In this document: in pieces, positions 46,872-56,202 of the stretch | How the letters are laid out: the number at the start of each line of letters is the position of its first letter | Position numbering within the stretch: the first letter of the stretch is position 1 | NCBI RefSeq assembly: GCF_001544755.2 | Contig: NZ_FCOF02000020.1 | Location: 1-64,000, forward strand | Reading direction: 5' to 3' | DNA from: Caballeronia catudaia | GTDB taxonomy: Bacteria; Pseudomonadota; Gammaproteobacteria; Burkholderiales; Burkholderiaceae | Length of the DNA: 64,000 nt | Translations under genes and position numbers: made by a program | Notes under the pieces: model-generated | Seen by the model: the letters and a program-made list of their open reading frames with translations, nothing else | What the model was told of the DNA's origin: nothing | Databases searched by the model: none

Positions 46872-47960
46872 ATGAGTATTGACCGCGCGAAGATCGACAA
46901 CGCACTCGCCACACTGACCGATCCGAACACCAACCGCAAGTTTGCAGATACGAAAAGCATTCGCCATGTCGCCGTCGATGGCGCGAAGGTCGCGGTGAGC
47001 GTCGTCCTCGGCTATCCGGCGAAAACGCAGTTCGGCGCGATCCGCGCGCAGGTGGAAGACGCGCTGCGGCAAGTGCCCGGCGTAGCGAACGTCACCGTGG
47101 ACGTGTCCTCGCAGGTCGTCGCGCATGCGGTGCAGCGCGGCGTGAAGTTGCTGCCGAACGTCAAGAACATCATCGCGGTGGCGTCGGGCAAGGGCGGCGT
47201 CGGCAAGAGCACGACGGCCGCGAACCTGGCGCTCGCGCTCGCCGCGGAAGGCGCATCGGTCGGCATGCTCGACGCCGACATCTACGGCCCCTCGCTGCCG
47301 ATGATGCTCGGCATCACCGGCCGTCCCGAATCGCCCGACAACCAGACGATGAACCCGCTCGAAGGCCACGGCATCCAGGCGAACTCGATCGGCTTTCTGA
47401 TCGAGCAGGACAACCCGATGGTCTGGCGCGGCCCGATGGTCACCTCCGCGCTCGAGCAACTGCTGCGTCAGACGAACTGGAAGGATCTCGATTACCTCAT
47501 CGTCGACATGCCGCCGGGCACGGGCGACATTCAGCTCACGCTGTCGCAGAAGGTGCCGGTGACGGGCGCGGTGATCGTCACGACGCCGCAGGACATCGCG
47601 CTGCTCGACGCGAAGAAGGGCTTGAAGATGTTCGAAAAGGTCGGCATCCCGATTCTCGGCATCGTCGAGAACATGAGCACGCACGTCTGCTCGAACTGCG
47701 GCCACGAGGAGCACATCTTCGGCGCGGGCGGCGGCGAGCGCATGGCGAAGGAATACGGCGTCGAGATTCTCGGGTCTTTGCCGCTCGATATCAGCATCCG
47801 CGAACGGACCGATGCGGGCCAGCCGACGGTCGTATCGCAGCCCGAGAGCCGCATCGCGGAAACGTATCGCGCGATTGCTCGGCGCGTCGCGATTTCGGTC
47901 GCCGAGCGTCAGCGCGACATGACTTCGAAGTTTCCGAGCATCGTCGTGCAGAACACCTGA
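46872..47960 (+). CDS. apbC: Iron-sulfur cluster carrier protein ApbC/Mrp
   Basis: A 362-residue P-loop ATPase that carries and inserts [4Fe-4S] clusters. An N-terminal MIP18-type domain is followed by the deviant Walker A GKGGVGKST near residue 108, DADIYGPSLPMMLG, and the cluster-binding CSNCG. Scaffold targets in this window could include CysI, CysH and IlvD. The start follows a 261-bp gap with CAGATG context. Confidence 0.94.
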   Translation: MSIDRAKIDNALATLTDPNTNRKFADTKSIRHVAVDGAKVAVSVVLGYPAKTQFGAIRAQVEDALRQVPGVANVTVDVSSQVVAHAVQRGVKLLPNVKNIIAVASGKGGVGKSTTAANLALALAAEGASVGMLDADIYGPSLPMMLGITGRPESPDNQTMNPLEGHGIQANSIGFLIEQDNPMVWRGPMVTSALEQLLRQTNWKDLDYLIVDMPPGTGDIQLTLSQKVPVTGAVIVTTPQDIALLDAKKGLKMFEKVGIPILGIVENMSTHVCSNCGHEEHIFGAGGGERMAKEYGVEILGSLPLDISIRERTDAGQPTVVSQPESRIAETYRAIARRVAISVAERQRDMTSKFPSIVVQNT

Positions 47961-48079
47961 TTTCGAGCATCCCGACGAATCTTCGCGAGCCTTGTGCAAT
48001 GCGGCTCGCGGTATCATGTCGCCTTCGATGCGCGGCAGCGCGGACGCAGTGGGCGTTCGCGGGCCGCCGAGAGGATCGC

Positions 48080-48622
48080 ATGAGACACGGATTCGACGGG
48101 AGGGCAGCAAGGACGCCTGGCGTCTTGATCGCACTGGCCGCTTGCAGCGTGATGCTGAGCGGTTGCGGCCTCATCTTCCAGAATCACGAGAAACGCGCGG
48201 ACGCGGTGCTTCAGCCGACGCCCGGCTACGCGGCGCGCGGCACCGTCACGCTGATCGAGCGCGCGGACGGCGTGCAGGTCTCGTACAGTGTCACCGACAT
48301 GCCGCCGAACAGCGATCACGCGCTGACCGTGCACGAGCGTGGCGATTGCATCGCCGTGAACGGTCAGGATTCGAGCCCGGTGTTCGCGCTGCCCGCCGAG
48401 CGCAGAAAGCCGGGGTTCAGGCTCGAAGGCGAGCTCGGCAATATCCACGCGGATGCAACCGGCGCGGCGACGGGCTTCATCGTCGCGACGGATGTCTCGC
48501 TCGACGGCGTGCGCTCGGTCATTTCGCGCGCCATCATGCTGCATCGTGAAGCGGTGGACCCGTACGCGAGCGCGCCGCACAACGTGGGACCGGCGCTCGC
48601 CTGCGGCGTGATCCGCCGCTAG
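48080..48622 (+). CDS. Cu/Zn superoxide dismutase-like lipoprotein with a degenerate metal site
   Basis: A 180-residue lipoprotein (lipobox LSGC, C29). The body has the Cu/Zn SOD fold landmarks: DHALTVHERGDC, GELGNIHADATG, RAIMLHREAVD and the terminal ACGVI. In true enzymes the first reads HGFHVHEFGDC. Here one copper ligand is Thr (T83), H85 and H155 remain, and the zinc loop with its histidines is missing. The protein is therefore unlikely to be a normal dismutase and may be structural or a metal sensor. The start at 48080 gives a clean signal peptide; dcd follows after 167 bases. Confidence 0.82.
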   Translation: MRHGFDGRAARTPGVLIALAACSVMLSGCGLIFQNHEKRADAVLQPTPGYAARGTVTLIERADGVQVSYSVTDMPPNSDHALTVHERGDCIAVNGQDSSPVFALPAERRKPGFRLEGELGNIHADATGAATGFIVATDVSLDGVRSVISRAIMLHREAVDPYASAPHNVGPALACGVIRR

Positions 48623-48789
48623 GCGGTGAAGACGGGCGCGGCGTCTCGGTCGCCCGACCCATCGCGTAAAATACGCGCTTTCATTTTTCGTTTGGCACGC
48701 GCGGGCGCGACCCGCCGCCTGCCATGCTCCGTTTCACCGCAGGCGGCGGTCGCGAGACCCGAGCCGAACACCCTTGAGTAGCGTCCCCT

Positions 48790-49359
48790 ATGAGCATCAA
48801 ATCCGACAAGTGGATTCGCCGCATGGCGGAAGAGCACAAGATGATCGAGCCGTTCGTGCGCGATCAGGTGCGTGTGGCCGAGGACGGCCGCAAGATCGTG
48901 AGCTACGGCACGTCGAGCTACGGCTACGACATCCGCGTCGCCGACGAATTCAAGATCTTCACGAACATCAATTCCACGATCGTCGATCCGAAAAACTTCG
49001 ACGAGAAATCGTTCGTCGACTTCAAGGGCGATGTCTGCATCATTCCGCCGAATTCTTTCGCACTTGCACGCACGGTCGAATACTTCCGCATTCCGCGCTC
49101 ATGCCTGACCGTGTGTCTCGGCAAGTCGACGTACGCGCGCTGCGGGATCATCGTCAACGTGACGCCGTTCGAGCCGGAATGGGAAGGCTACGTGACGCTC
49201 GAATTCTCGAATACGACACCTTTGCCTGCCAAAATCTACGCGAACGAGGGCGTCGCCCAGGTTCTGTTCTTTGAAAGCGACGAGATCTGCGAGACGTCGT
49301 ACGCGGATCGCGGCGGGAAGTATCAGGGGCAGCACGGCGTGACCTTGCCGAAAACCTGA
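48790..49359 (+). CDS. dcd: dCTP deaminase
   Basis: A 189-residue trimeric deaminase that makes dUTP for thymidylate synthesis. [17 protein letters not shown], the catalytic stretch [18 protein letters not shown] with its glutamate, and a C-terminal [19 protein letters not shown] lid are all present. It lies between the SOD-like gene and the decarboxylase gene; a weak terminator-like hairpin follows. Confidence 0.95.
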   Translation: MSIKSDKWIRRMAEEHKMIEPFVRDQVRVAEDGRKIVSYGTSSYGYDIRVADEFKIFTNINSTIVDPKNFDEKSFVDFKGDVCIIPPNSFALARTVEYFRIPRSCLTVCLGKSTYARCGIIVNVTPFEPEWEGYVTLEFSNTTPLPAKIYANEGVAQVLFFESDEICETSYADRGGKYQGQHGVTLPKT

Positions 49360-49404
49360 TCATCGCGCTCATCAGAACGCGCACGCACTAAAGCTTGTCG
49401 AAAA

Positions 49405-49446
49405 GACCGCTGGCCCTTGAATTGCGTTCAGGGCGGCGGTCGTTTC
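49405..49446 (+). terminator. Possible weak terminator after dcd
   Basis: GACCGC-(T)-GGCCCT pairs imperfectly with AGGGC-(G)-GCGGTC across a 12-base loop, followed by GTTTCC. The T-run is poor, so termination may be partial and the hairpin could also be part of the decarboxylase leader. Confidence 0.4.
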
Positions 49447-49465
49447 CATTCTGGAGATTCGCCTC

Positions 49466-51751
49466 ATGAAGTTCCGCTTCCCCGTCGTCATCATCGACGA
49501 AGACTTTCGTTCCGAGAACATCTCGGGTTCCGGCATCCGGGCGCTCGCCGAGGCGATCGAAAAGGAAGGCGCCGAAGTCCTCGGCCTGACGAGCTACGGC
49601 GATCTCGCCGCGTTCGCGCAGCAGTCGAGCCGCGCCTCGTGTTTCATCCTTTCGATTGATGACGACGAATTGCTGCCGTATGCGGACAATGTCGTCGTCG
49701 AGGGCGACACGCCGGAGCTGGCGTCGGCGATCGTCGCGCTGCGTGCGTTCATCAACGCCGTGCGCCGCCGCAACGCCGATATCCCCATCTTCCTGTACGG
49801 CGAAACGCGCACCTCGCGCCACTTGCCGAACGACATCCTGCGCGAGCTGCACGGCTTCATCCACATGTTCGAGGACACGCCGGAGTTCGTTGCGCGCCAT
49901 GTGATCCGCGAGGCGAAGGTGTATCTCGATGCGCTCGCGCCGCCGTTCTTCAAGGAGCTCGTGCAGTACGCGGACGAAGGCTCGTATTCGTGGCACTGTC
50001 CGGGACATTCGGGCGGCGTCGCGTTCCTGAAGAATCCGTTGGGGCAGATGTTCCATCAGTTCTTCGGCGAAAACATGCTGCGCGCGGACGTCTGCAATGC
50101 TGTCGAGGAACTCGGCCAACTGCTCGATCACACCGGCCCGGTCGCGGCGTCGGAGCGCAACGCGGCGCGCATCTTCGGCGCGGATCATCTCTTTTTCGTG
50201 ACCAACGGCACGTCCACGTCGAACAAGATCGTATGGCACGCGACCGTTGCGCCGGGCGATATCGTGCTGGTGGACCGCAATTGCCACAAGTCGATCCTGC
50301 ACGCGATCACGATGACCGGCGCGATTCCCGTGTTCCTCACGCCGACGCGCAACAACTTCGGCATCATCGGGCCGATTCCGCGCGACGAGTTCAAGCCGGA
50401 GAACATCAGGAAGAAGATCGAGGCGAATCCGTTCGCGCGCGAGGTGCTCGCGAAGAATCCGAAGGTGAAGCCGCGCATCCTGACGATCACGCAAAGCACC
50501 TACGACGGCGTGATCTACAACGTCGAAATGATCAAGGATCTGCTTGGCGACATGCTCGACACGCTGCACTTCGACGAAGCCTGGCTGCCGCACGCCGAGT
50601 TCCATTCGTTCTATCAGGACATGCACGCGATCGGCGCGGGCCGTCCGCGCACGGGCGCGCTCGTGTTCGCGACGCACTCCACGCACAAGCTGCTCGCCGG
50701 CATTTCGCAGGCGTCGCAGATTCTCGTGCAGGACAGCGAGAACAGCGCGTTCGACCGCCATCGTTTCAACGAGGCGTATCTGATGCACACGTCGACGTCG
50801 CCGCAATACGCGATCATCGCGTCGTGCGACGTGGCGGCGGCGATGATGGAAGCGCCGGGCGGCGAGGCGCTCGTCGAGGAATCGATCGCGGAAGCGCTGG
50901 ATTTCCGCCGCGCGATGCGCAAGGTCGATGCCGAATACGGCGACGACTGGTTCTTCAAGGTCTGGGGCCCGGACGCGCTGGCGGAAGAGGGCATCGGCGA
51001 CCGCGAGGACTGGATGCTCAAGCCCAATGACCGCTGGCACGGCTTCGGCGCGCTTGCGGACGGCTTCAACATGCTCGATCCCATCAAGGCGACGATCATC
51101 ACGCCGGGGCTCGACGTGGACGGCGAATTCGGCGAAACCGGCATTCCGGCCGCGATCGTGACGAAGTATCTGGCGGAGCACGGCATCATCGTGGAGAAGA
51201 CCGGGCTTTACTCGTTCTTCATCATGTTCACGATCGGCATCACGAAGGGCCGATGGAACTCGATGGTCACCGAGCTTCAGCAGTTCAAGGACGACTACGA
51301 CAACAATCAGCCGCTGTGGCGCGTGCTGCCGGAATTCGTCGCGCAGCATCCGTCTTACGAGCGCATCGGCTTGCGGGATCTGTGCGAGCAGATTCACAGC
51401 GTCTATCGCGCGAACAACATCGCGCGTCTCACGACCGAGATGTATCTGTCGAGCATGGAGCCGGCGATGAAGCCTTCCGAAGCGTTCGCCAAGCTCGCGC
51501 ATCGCGAGATCGATCGCGTGCCTATCGACGAACTCGAAGGGCGCGTGACGTCGATCCTGCTGACGCCGTATCCGCCGGGCATTCCGTTGCTGATTCCGGG
51601 CGAGCGTTTCAATCGCACGATCGTCGATTACCTGCGTTTCGCGCGCGAGTTCAACGAGCGCTTCCCGGGCTTCCACACGGACATTCACGGGCTCGTCGGC
51701 GAGACGATCAACGGGCGCATCGAATATTTCGTGGATTGCGTGCGGGGTTGA
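49466..51751 (+). CDS. Lysine/arginine/ornithine decarboxylase (biodegradative type)
   Basis: A 761-residue fold-type I PLP decarboxylase of the large Orn/Lys/Arg family. The N-terminal flavodoxin-like wing (MKFRFPVVIIDEDFRSENIS) precedes the PLP domain, with the Schiff-base lysine in FATHSTHKLLAGISQ and the phosphate-binding FVTNGTSTSNK. The C-terminal domain ends HTDIHGLVGETINGRIEYFV. It produces a diamine and consumes protons, so acid resistance or polyamine supply is likely. Substrate choice between lysine, arginine and ornithine cannot be made from sequence alone. Confidence 0.93.
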   Translation: MKFRFPVVIIDEDFRSENISGSGIRALAEAIEKEGAEVLGLTSYGDLAAFAQQSSRASCFILSIDDDELLPYADNVVVEGDTPELASAIVALRAFINAVRRRNADIPIFLYGETRTSRHLPNDILRELHGFIHMFEDTPEFVARHVIREAKVYLDALAPPFFKELVQYADEGSYSWHCPGHSGGVAFLKNPLGQMFHQFFGENMLRADVCNAVEELGQLLDHTGPVAASERNAARIFGADHLFFVTNGTSTSNKIVWHATVAPGDIVLVDRNCHKSILHAITMTGAIPVFLTPTRNNFGIIGPIPRDEFKPENIRKKIEANPFAREVLAKNPKVKPRILTITQSTYDGVIYNVEMIKDLLGDMLDTLHFDEAWLPHAEFHSFYQDMHAIGAGRPRTGALVFATHSTHKLLAGISQASQILVQDSENSAFDRHRFNEAYLMHTSTSPQYAIIASCDVAAAMMEAPGGEALVEESIAEALDFRRAMRKVDAEYGDDWFFKVWGPDALAEEGIGDREDWMLKPNDRWHGFGALADGFNMLDPIKATIITPGLDVDGEFGETGIPAAIVTKYLAEHGIIVEKTGLYSFFIMFTIGITKGRWNSMVTELQQFKDDYDNNQPLWRVLPEFVAQHPSYERIGLRDLCEQIHSVYRANNIARLTTEMYLSSMEPAMKPSEAFAKLAHREIDRVPIDELEGRVTSILLTPYPPGIPLLIPGERFNRTIVDYLRFAREFNERFPGFHTDIHGLVGETINGRIEYFVDCVRG

Positions 51752-51782
51752 TCATCGCCCGATGATGCGGTTATGAAGGGAC

Positions 51783-51816
51783 AGCCCAATCGGCGCAGGC
51801 GGATTGGGCTGTTTTC
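51783..51816 (+). terminator. Decarboxylase gene terminator
   Basis: AGCCCAATC and GATTGGGCT pair across a 10-base loop and are followed by GTTTTCGTTTG. It lies 32 bases after the stop codon. Confidence 0.8.
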
Positions 51817-51845
51817 GTTTGGGCGGCACATCGGGTCGCCAGACC

Positions 51846-52799
51846 TCAAAAGCTTACCGTCGCCGTGATCGTGTCCGTGTACCGCCCCGGCGTTTTCGAG
51901 GGCTGCGGCGGCACTAGGCCATACACCGTCATACTGTGCGCCGTACCCGTGCCGATGGCGCCCCACCTCACCGTGCCATTCGAGCCGTCGCCCCAAATCT
52001 CGGCGCGGGATGAGCCCAGGTAGAGTTGGTAGTCGATCGTGTCCGCGCCGCCTTCGAGCAGGAGCTTGCGCTGCGTGATGCTGCCGCCCGGCGTGGTGCC
52101 GCCGTCGAGATCCACGAAGAAGTCCACGCCGGTGACACAGGTGACCGTCACCCGGCTCGTCGCCTGCAGCGATTCGTTGAGCAGGCTGGTGCTCCCAAAG
52201 CGCATCGGCGTCGCGCTGATGTCGCAATCGACGCCCACGTTCGCCGTCACCGTGAACGGAGCGGTCTTGAACGGCGCCGTCGATGTCGCGCAGTTCGGCG
52301 GCGTGCCGCTGTAGCCGACGTACACGAAGTACGTATCGGTGGCGGTGAACGGTTGCGTGTAGGTGCCCACAGCCACGTTCTGCTTCGGCGGAATGCGCCC
52401 GTAGAACGGCTCGTTCGCCCAGACATTGCCGCTGGGATAAACCGGCAGATCGAGAATCAGCGGCGCAGTGTTGGGCGCGGTCACCGATCCCCACACGCTG
52501 TTGTGATCCGGATCGACGTACAGGTTGTAGTTCAGCACCGCGCCGTTCGGGCCGATCAACTGACGCGGCGCGGTCGCGCTGATGTTCAGGCACATGCGGA
52601 CCATCGGCGTCGAGTAGCCGGTGCACAAAATGTGAATGCCGCCGACGATATCCTGCGGCTCGGTCTGAAGCGCGCTGATCGTGCCGAAGTCCGTATATCC
52701 CACCGAAAACGTGCAGTTCTGCGCGTGCGCCGCTTCGTGCAGCGTCATCAACGCGAGCAGCACGGCCACGTATCGGCAGATGCGAAATAGGCATCGCAT
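51846..52799 (-). CDS. Two-domain spore coat protein U (SCPU) pilus adhesin/tip subunit
   Basis: A 317-residue secreted protein with a signal peptide ending HEAAHAQ. Two SCPU domains follow in tandem, each with a paired-cysteine beta-sandwich (first from NCTFSVGYTDFG, second from VDCDISATPMRFGS) and the second ending RYTDTITATVSF, the donor-strand end seen in the family. A two-domain subunit is typical of a tip adhesin. The ATG at 52799 has GGGAGGTGA 6 bases upstream, made partly from the end of the usher gene whose stop is 4 bases before it. The unit is cotranscribed with the usher. Confidence 0.88.
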   Translation of the reverse strand: MRCLFRICRYVAVLLALMTLHEAAHAQNCTFSVGYTDFGTISALQTEPQDIVGGIHILCTGYSTPMVRMCLNISATAPRQLIGPNGAVLNYNLYVDPDHNSVWGSVTAPNTAPLILDLPVYPSGNVWANEPFYGRIPPKQNVAVGTYTQPFTATDTYFVYVGYSGTPPNCATSTAPFKTAPFTVTANVGVDCDISATPMRFGSTSLLNESLQATSRVTVTCVTGVDFFVDLDGGTTPGGSITQRKLLLEGGADTIDYQLYLGSSRAEIWGDGSNGTVRWGAIGTGTAHSMTVYGLVPPQPSKTPGRYTDTITATVSF

Positions 52800-52803
52800 G
52801 ATG

Positions 52804-55170
52804 TCACCTCCCATCGTTCCTGTTCGCGGTGCACGGCACCGGTCCGATCTGCGCGAGCGTGCCGGCCGCCGGGGCCGCGTACTTCACGTCGGCCGTGCAG
52901 TCGAGATTCCTGCCGTGGATCGTCACCTCGTTGTTCGCGTCGAGCTTGTCGAAGAACGCGAGGCCGTCGTAGCCCACCGTCGCCGTCGCGCCGCTCGGCG
53001 CGAGCGTCGCCATCGCGCCGGCGGGAAGGGCCTGGCCGTTCGCATCGACGAAACTCACCGACGCGCCCTGGTAGCGCGCCATGCCGAAATGCGCGAGCGC
53101 GCCCGAGCGACGCTCCGGCGCGATGTCCAGTCGCGTGCGATCGATCTGCACGTCGGGCGGCAGCGCGAGCGGATCGATCGCCAACTGGTTGCGCTGGTAA
53201 GACGTGAGGTCGGGCACGAGCAGATAGCCGCGCGTGTCCGTCGCGCCGACCAGACGGTTTTCCTGCGTCACCGGAACCTTGGCGAGGCCGTCGGTCGAGA
53301 CGAGCGCAAAGCCGTCGGTGAGCGTGCGCGACGGCAGCACCGTGCCGTCCATCACGACGAGCGCGCCCGCGGCTTCGACGGTGGCCGTCGTCACGCCGTT
53401 GAAGCGCTGCGCGGTCGCCTGGAAGTCGCCGAAGCTCGCGCGATAGTTCGCGCCCGCGAACGCATGCCGATAGTCCGCGCCCGCGCCGCCCTGCACGGAC
53501 CAGCCCCAGCCGCCGCTGAAATCGGCGGGGCGCGACGCGGTGACGTCCCCGCCGAGCGCGAACGTCACGCCGATGGAGCCGCCCCACACGCCGCGCTGCA
53601 GGAAATCGCGGTAGGTCGTCGCGAACAGCGACCAGCGCTTGCCGACCTGCGCGTTGTAGGCGAGCGTCGCGACGCGCGCGTGCCCCGAGAAGCTGTCGAG
53701 CGAATCTATGTAGCTCAGGCTCGCCGATTGCCCGCGCCCGAGCGCGACGGAAGCGGTCGTCTGATAGATATGCTGGAAGATCGACGTATTCGACAGCGCG
53801 GCGATATCGCGATAGCCGTCCGTTGCGCGCGTCGCCTGCACCGTGAACGAGAACTTCGGCCCGATGTACTGATAGCCGATGCTGAACAGCGCGCCCGTCA
53901 TGCCGTGCAGCTTGCTCGCCGCCGCCGCGGTGCTCAGGACGCCCGCATCGCCGATGCCGATGATCGCGCCCGCGCCGCCGTTGGAAAGACCCTGTCCGCC
54001 TTCCGCGTGGGCCTGTAGCGTGAGCCAGTCGGTGACGCCGTAGCCGTAGAGTCCGCTGAAGATCGGCGACGACTCGTAATCGTTCGAGCTGATCGTGTAG
54101 TTGTCGCGCAGAAAACCGATATCGATCGAATAGTTCGACAGGTCCTTCGCGAGCAGCCTGGTGTCGATGTAGAGCGGAATGCTCGTCGTCACGCGGCGCC
54201 CGAGCGCGTCCGTCACGACGACCTGCGCGACGCCCGCCCCGGTGAGACTCGGCGGCTGCGAAATCTGGAACGGGCCGGGCGCCGCGTTGCCGCTGTACTG
54301 GCGCAGGCCGTTGATATAGAGATCGACGGCCGAAGGCACCGCCGCCGAACCGGCGAACACCGGCAACGGAAACGTGATCAGATCCGGACGCAGGCTGAAA
54401 TCGCGCTGCAACTGAATGCCGCCATAGCGGACCGAGCGCGACCATGCGAGCGAGCCCGAGATGGTGTCGCCGACGGTCATCGTGAAGAGCGTCGAAGGAC
54501 GGGAATATGTCCAGTTGGTATCGAGCCGCGTGTAGCGATTCAGGCCCATTCCGTTCAGATAGGTGCCCGTGTTGTCGAATACGCCGTAGTGCGTGAAGAA
54601 GCGCTGTTCGCTCCAGACGCCGAACTGGTCATCGTGCACATCGCCGATATTGCGCAGATACGTGATGTCGTAATTGAGCACGAAGCCGGTGCCGGGCGTC
54701 GCTTTCGGCGTGGCCGGCGTGTGATAGCCGATGCGCTGCGTGACGCGGCGCGCCTCGTCGACTTGCAGGATCGCCTGCTGTTTCGCGACGGAATACTCGG
54801 CGTGCAGCCCGGGGATCGATGCCAGCGCGATCCAGCCTTCCGCGTCTGGTTTGAGATCGTTGACGCGCACGCCTGCATCTTCCAGCGTCGATGGCTCGGC
54901 GTACAACTGGCCGTCGCGCAAACGGAAGGTGGCGGGCTCACCCAGGCTCGCGCCGTTCAGCACGATTTCGAGCACGAGCGTCTGCGCCGCGCCTGGCCAG
55001 GGCGCTGCACGCGGCGCGCCGGCGAGGTTCGGAAGCTCGCCGGGCGGGCCGCCCGTGATATCGTCCTGCGCAACCGCCGTCGATGCGATAGCGCAAAGCA
55101 CAATGAACCCGCGTGCGAAACGCACGCGGCATCCGCAGGTGCTTCCGCGAAAGACGGGCCGCGCGCGCAT
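52804..55170 (-). CDS. Fimbrial outer-membrane usher protein
   Basis: A 788-residue usher. A signal peptide (near VLCAIASTAVAQ) precedes an N-terminal chaperone-binding domain, a 24-strand barrel with plug, and C-terminal domains. Typical stretches are RDGQLYAEPSTLEDAGV, YINGLRQYSGNAAPGPFQIS, and VDANGQALPAGAMATL near the end. It secretes and polymerises pilus subunits delivered by the chaperone. This is the SCPU-associated type. The chaperone gene is upstream but separated by two unrelated genes (55514-57132). Confidence 0.9.
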   Translation of the reverse strand: MRARPVFRGSTCGCRVRFARGFIVLCAIASTAVAQDDITGGPPGELPNLAGAPRAAPWPGAAQTLVLEIVLNGASLGEPATFRLRDGQLYAEPSTLEDAGVRVNDLKPDAEGWIALASIPGLHAEYSVAKQQAILQVDEARRVTQRIGYHTPATPKATPGTGFVLNYDITYLRNIGDVHDDQFGVWSEQRFFTHYGVFDNTGTYLNGMGLNRYTRLDTNWTYSRPSTLFTMTVGDTISGSLAWSRSVRYGGIQLQRDFSLRPDLITFPLPVFAGSAAVPSAVDLYINGLRQYSGNAAPGPFQISQPPSLTGAGVAQVVVTDALGRRVTTSIPLYIDTRLLAKDLSNYSIDIGFLRDNYTISSNDYESSPIFSGLYGYGVTDWLTLQAHAEGGQGLSNGGAGAIIGIGDAGVLSTAAAASKLHGMTGALFSIGYQYIGPKFSFTVQATRATDGYRDIAALSNTSIFQHIYQTTASVALGRGQSASLSYIDSLDSFSGHARVATLAYNAQVGKRWSLFATTYRDFLQRGVWGGSIGVTFALGGDVTASRPADFSGGWGWSVQGGAGADYRHAFAGANYRASFGDFQATAQRFNGVTTATVEAAGALVVMDGTVLPSRTLTDGFALVSTDGLAKVPVTQENRLVGATDTRGYLLVPDLTSYQRNQLAIDPLALPPDVQIDRTRLDIAPERRSGALAHFGMARYQGASVSFVDANGQALPAGAMATLAPSGATATVGYDGLAFFDKLDANNEVTIHGRNLDCTADVKYAAPAAGTLAQIGPVPCTANRNDGR

Positions 55171-55458
55171 GGCAGCAGAGGGAGGGGTTTGTTGCGCTTA
55201 TCGGCGACTGCACGGTTTGGATGCGCAAAATAATAAATAGTGATGCGAAATTATTTGTTCGAAAAAAACATGAATCATGACGGGAGCGCGAACGGCGGAC
55301 CGTTGCGGGATCGGCAAGACCGCATGGATGAGTTTCGAATAGCGTGGCATCGCCGCTCTCCCAAGTCCGCTCCGACCCACGATTTGATAACGCGTCTTTT
55401 AGTTGCTGACAAGCAGTTACTTGCGCCGCGGCGTATCCCGCACGATGACGTCGATGCA
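55171..55458. promoter_or_regulatory. Leader region upstream of the usher gene
   Basis: A 288-bp stretch with no gene. Bases 55220-55285 are clearly AT-rich (runs of A and T, TATTTATTAT on the minus strand), unlike the flanks, and suggest a separate promoter for the usher-adhesin pair. No operator can be assigned. Confidence 0.45.
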
Positions 55459-55489
55459 ATAAAAAACGGTCTCCGAAGAGACCGTTCGT
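55459..55489 (-). terminator. GST gene terminator
   Basis: On the minus strand ACGGTCTC and GAGACCGT pair around TTCG and are followed by TTTTTTAT. It lies 25 bases after the glutathione transferase stop codon. Confidence 0.88.
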
Positions 55490-55513
55490 TCATCGCGTTC
55501 CAGCGCTCGTGAT

Positions 55514-56119
55514 TCAGACGAGACCTTCGGCCTTCATCGCGCGCTGCACGGCGGGACGCGCACCGACGCGCGCCTGATACGCGACGAGCACCGGCCACTT
55601 GCCGAGATCGAGGTCGATATGCTTCGCCCAGCCGAGCACGGTGAAGAGGTACGCATCGCCGATGCTGAATTCATCGCCGAGCAGATACGGCTTGTCGGTG
55701 AGTTGCTGTGCCGTGTAGGTGAGACGGCGCTCCAGATTGGACATCGCGGCGGCTTTCCAGTCGCTGCTCGCCGCGGGATTGAAGAACGGCGAGAAGTTCT
55801 TGTGCAATTCCGTTCCGATGAACGTCAGCCAGCCTTGCAGGCGATAGCGCGACATCGCGTCGGCGAGCGGAGCGAGATGCTTCGCCGGCGCCTGATCCGC
55901 GACGAATTGCATGATCGCGGGGCCTTCGGTCAGCAGTTCGCCGCCATCCAGCAGCAAGGCCGGCACGTAGCCTTTGGCATTGATCGCCGTGAAGTCGGCG
56001 CCGCTCGCGGTCCGCTTGGTTTTCAGATCGACTGCTTCGATTTCGTAGGGCAGTCCGGCTTCTTCGAGAACGATATGCGAGGCAAGCGAACATGCCCCGG
56101 CTTTGTAGAACAATTTCAA
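55514..56119 (-). CDS. Beta-class glutathione S-transferase
   Basis: A 201-residue GST. The thioredoxin-like domain starts LKLFYKAGACSLASHIVLEE, with the beta-class catalytic cysteine C10, and carries TEGPAIMQFVAD for glutathione binding. The helical C-terminal domain follows. The start is TTG at 56119, with GGAG 8 bases upstream; no ATG is available at this point. The bestrophin gene lies upstream after 83 bases on the same strand. Both interrupt the pilus gene set. Role probably in detoxification. Confidence 0.9.
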   Translation of the reverse strand: MKLFYKAGACSLASHIVLEEAGLPYEIEAVDLKTKRTASGADFTAINAKGYVPALLLDGGELLTEGPAIMQFVADQAPAKHLAPLADAMSRYRLQGWLTFIGTELHKNFSPFFNPAASSDWKAAAMSNLERRLTYTAQQLTDKPYLLGDEFSIGDAYLFTVLGWAKHIDLDLGKWPVLVAYQARVGARPAVQRAMKAEGLV

Positions 56120-56202
56120 ATCTAATCTCCGTGACAACAACCGCGGAGGATTATGAATCAGTTCGATCGCGCGCGGCAGATGCAATCCTGAAATTGACCG
56201 TG

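Noticed and set aside
49388-51688. A 766-residue minus-strand frame opposite the decarboxylase
   Set aside because: Arg/Val/His-rich antisense composition with no motif, and fully overlapped by a clear PLP enzyme gene.
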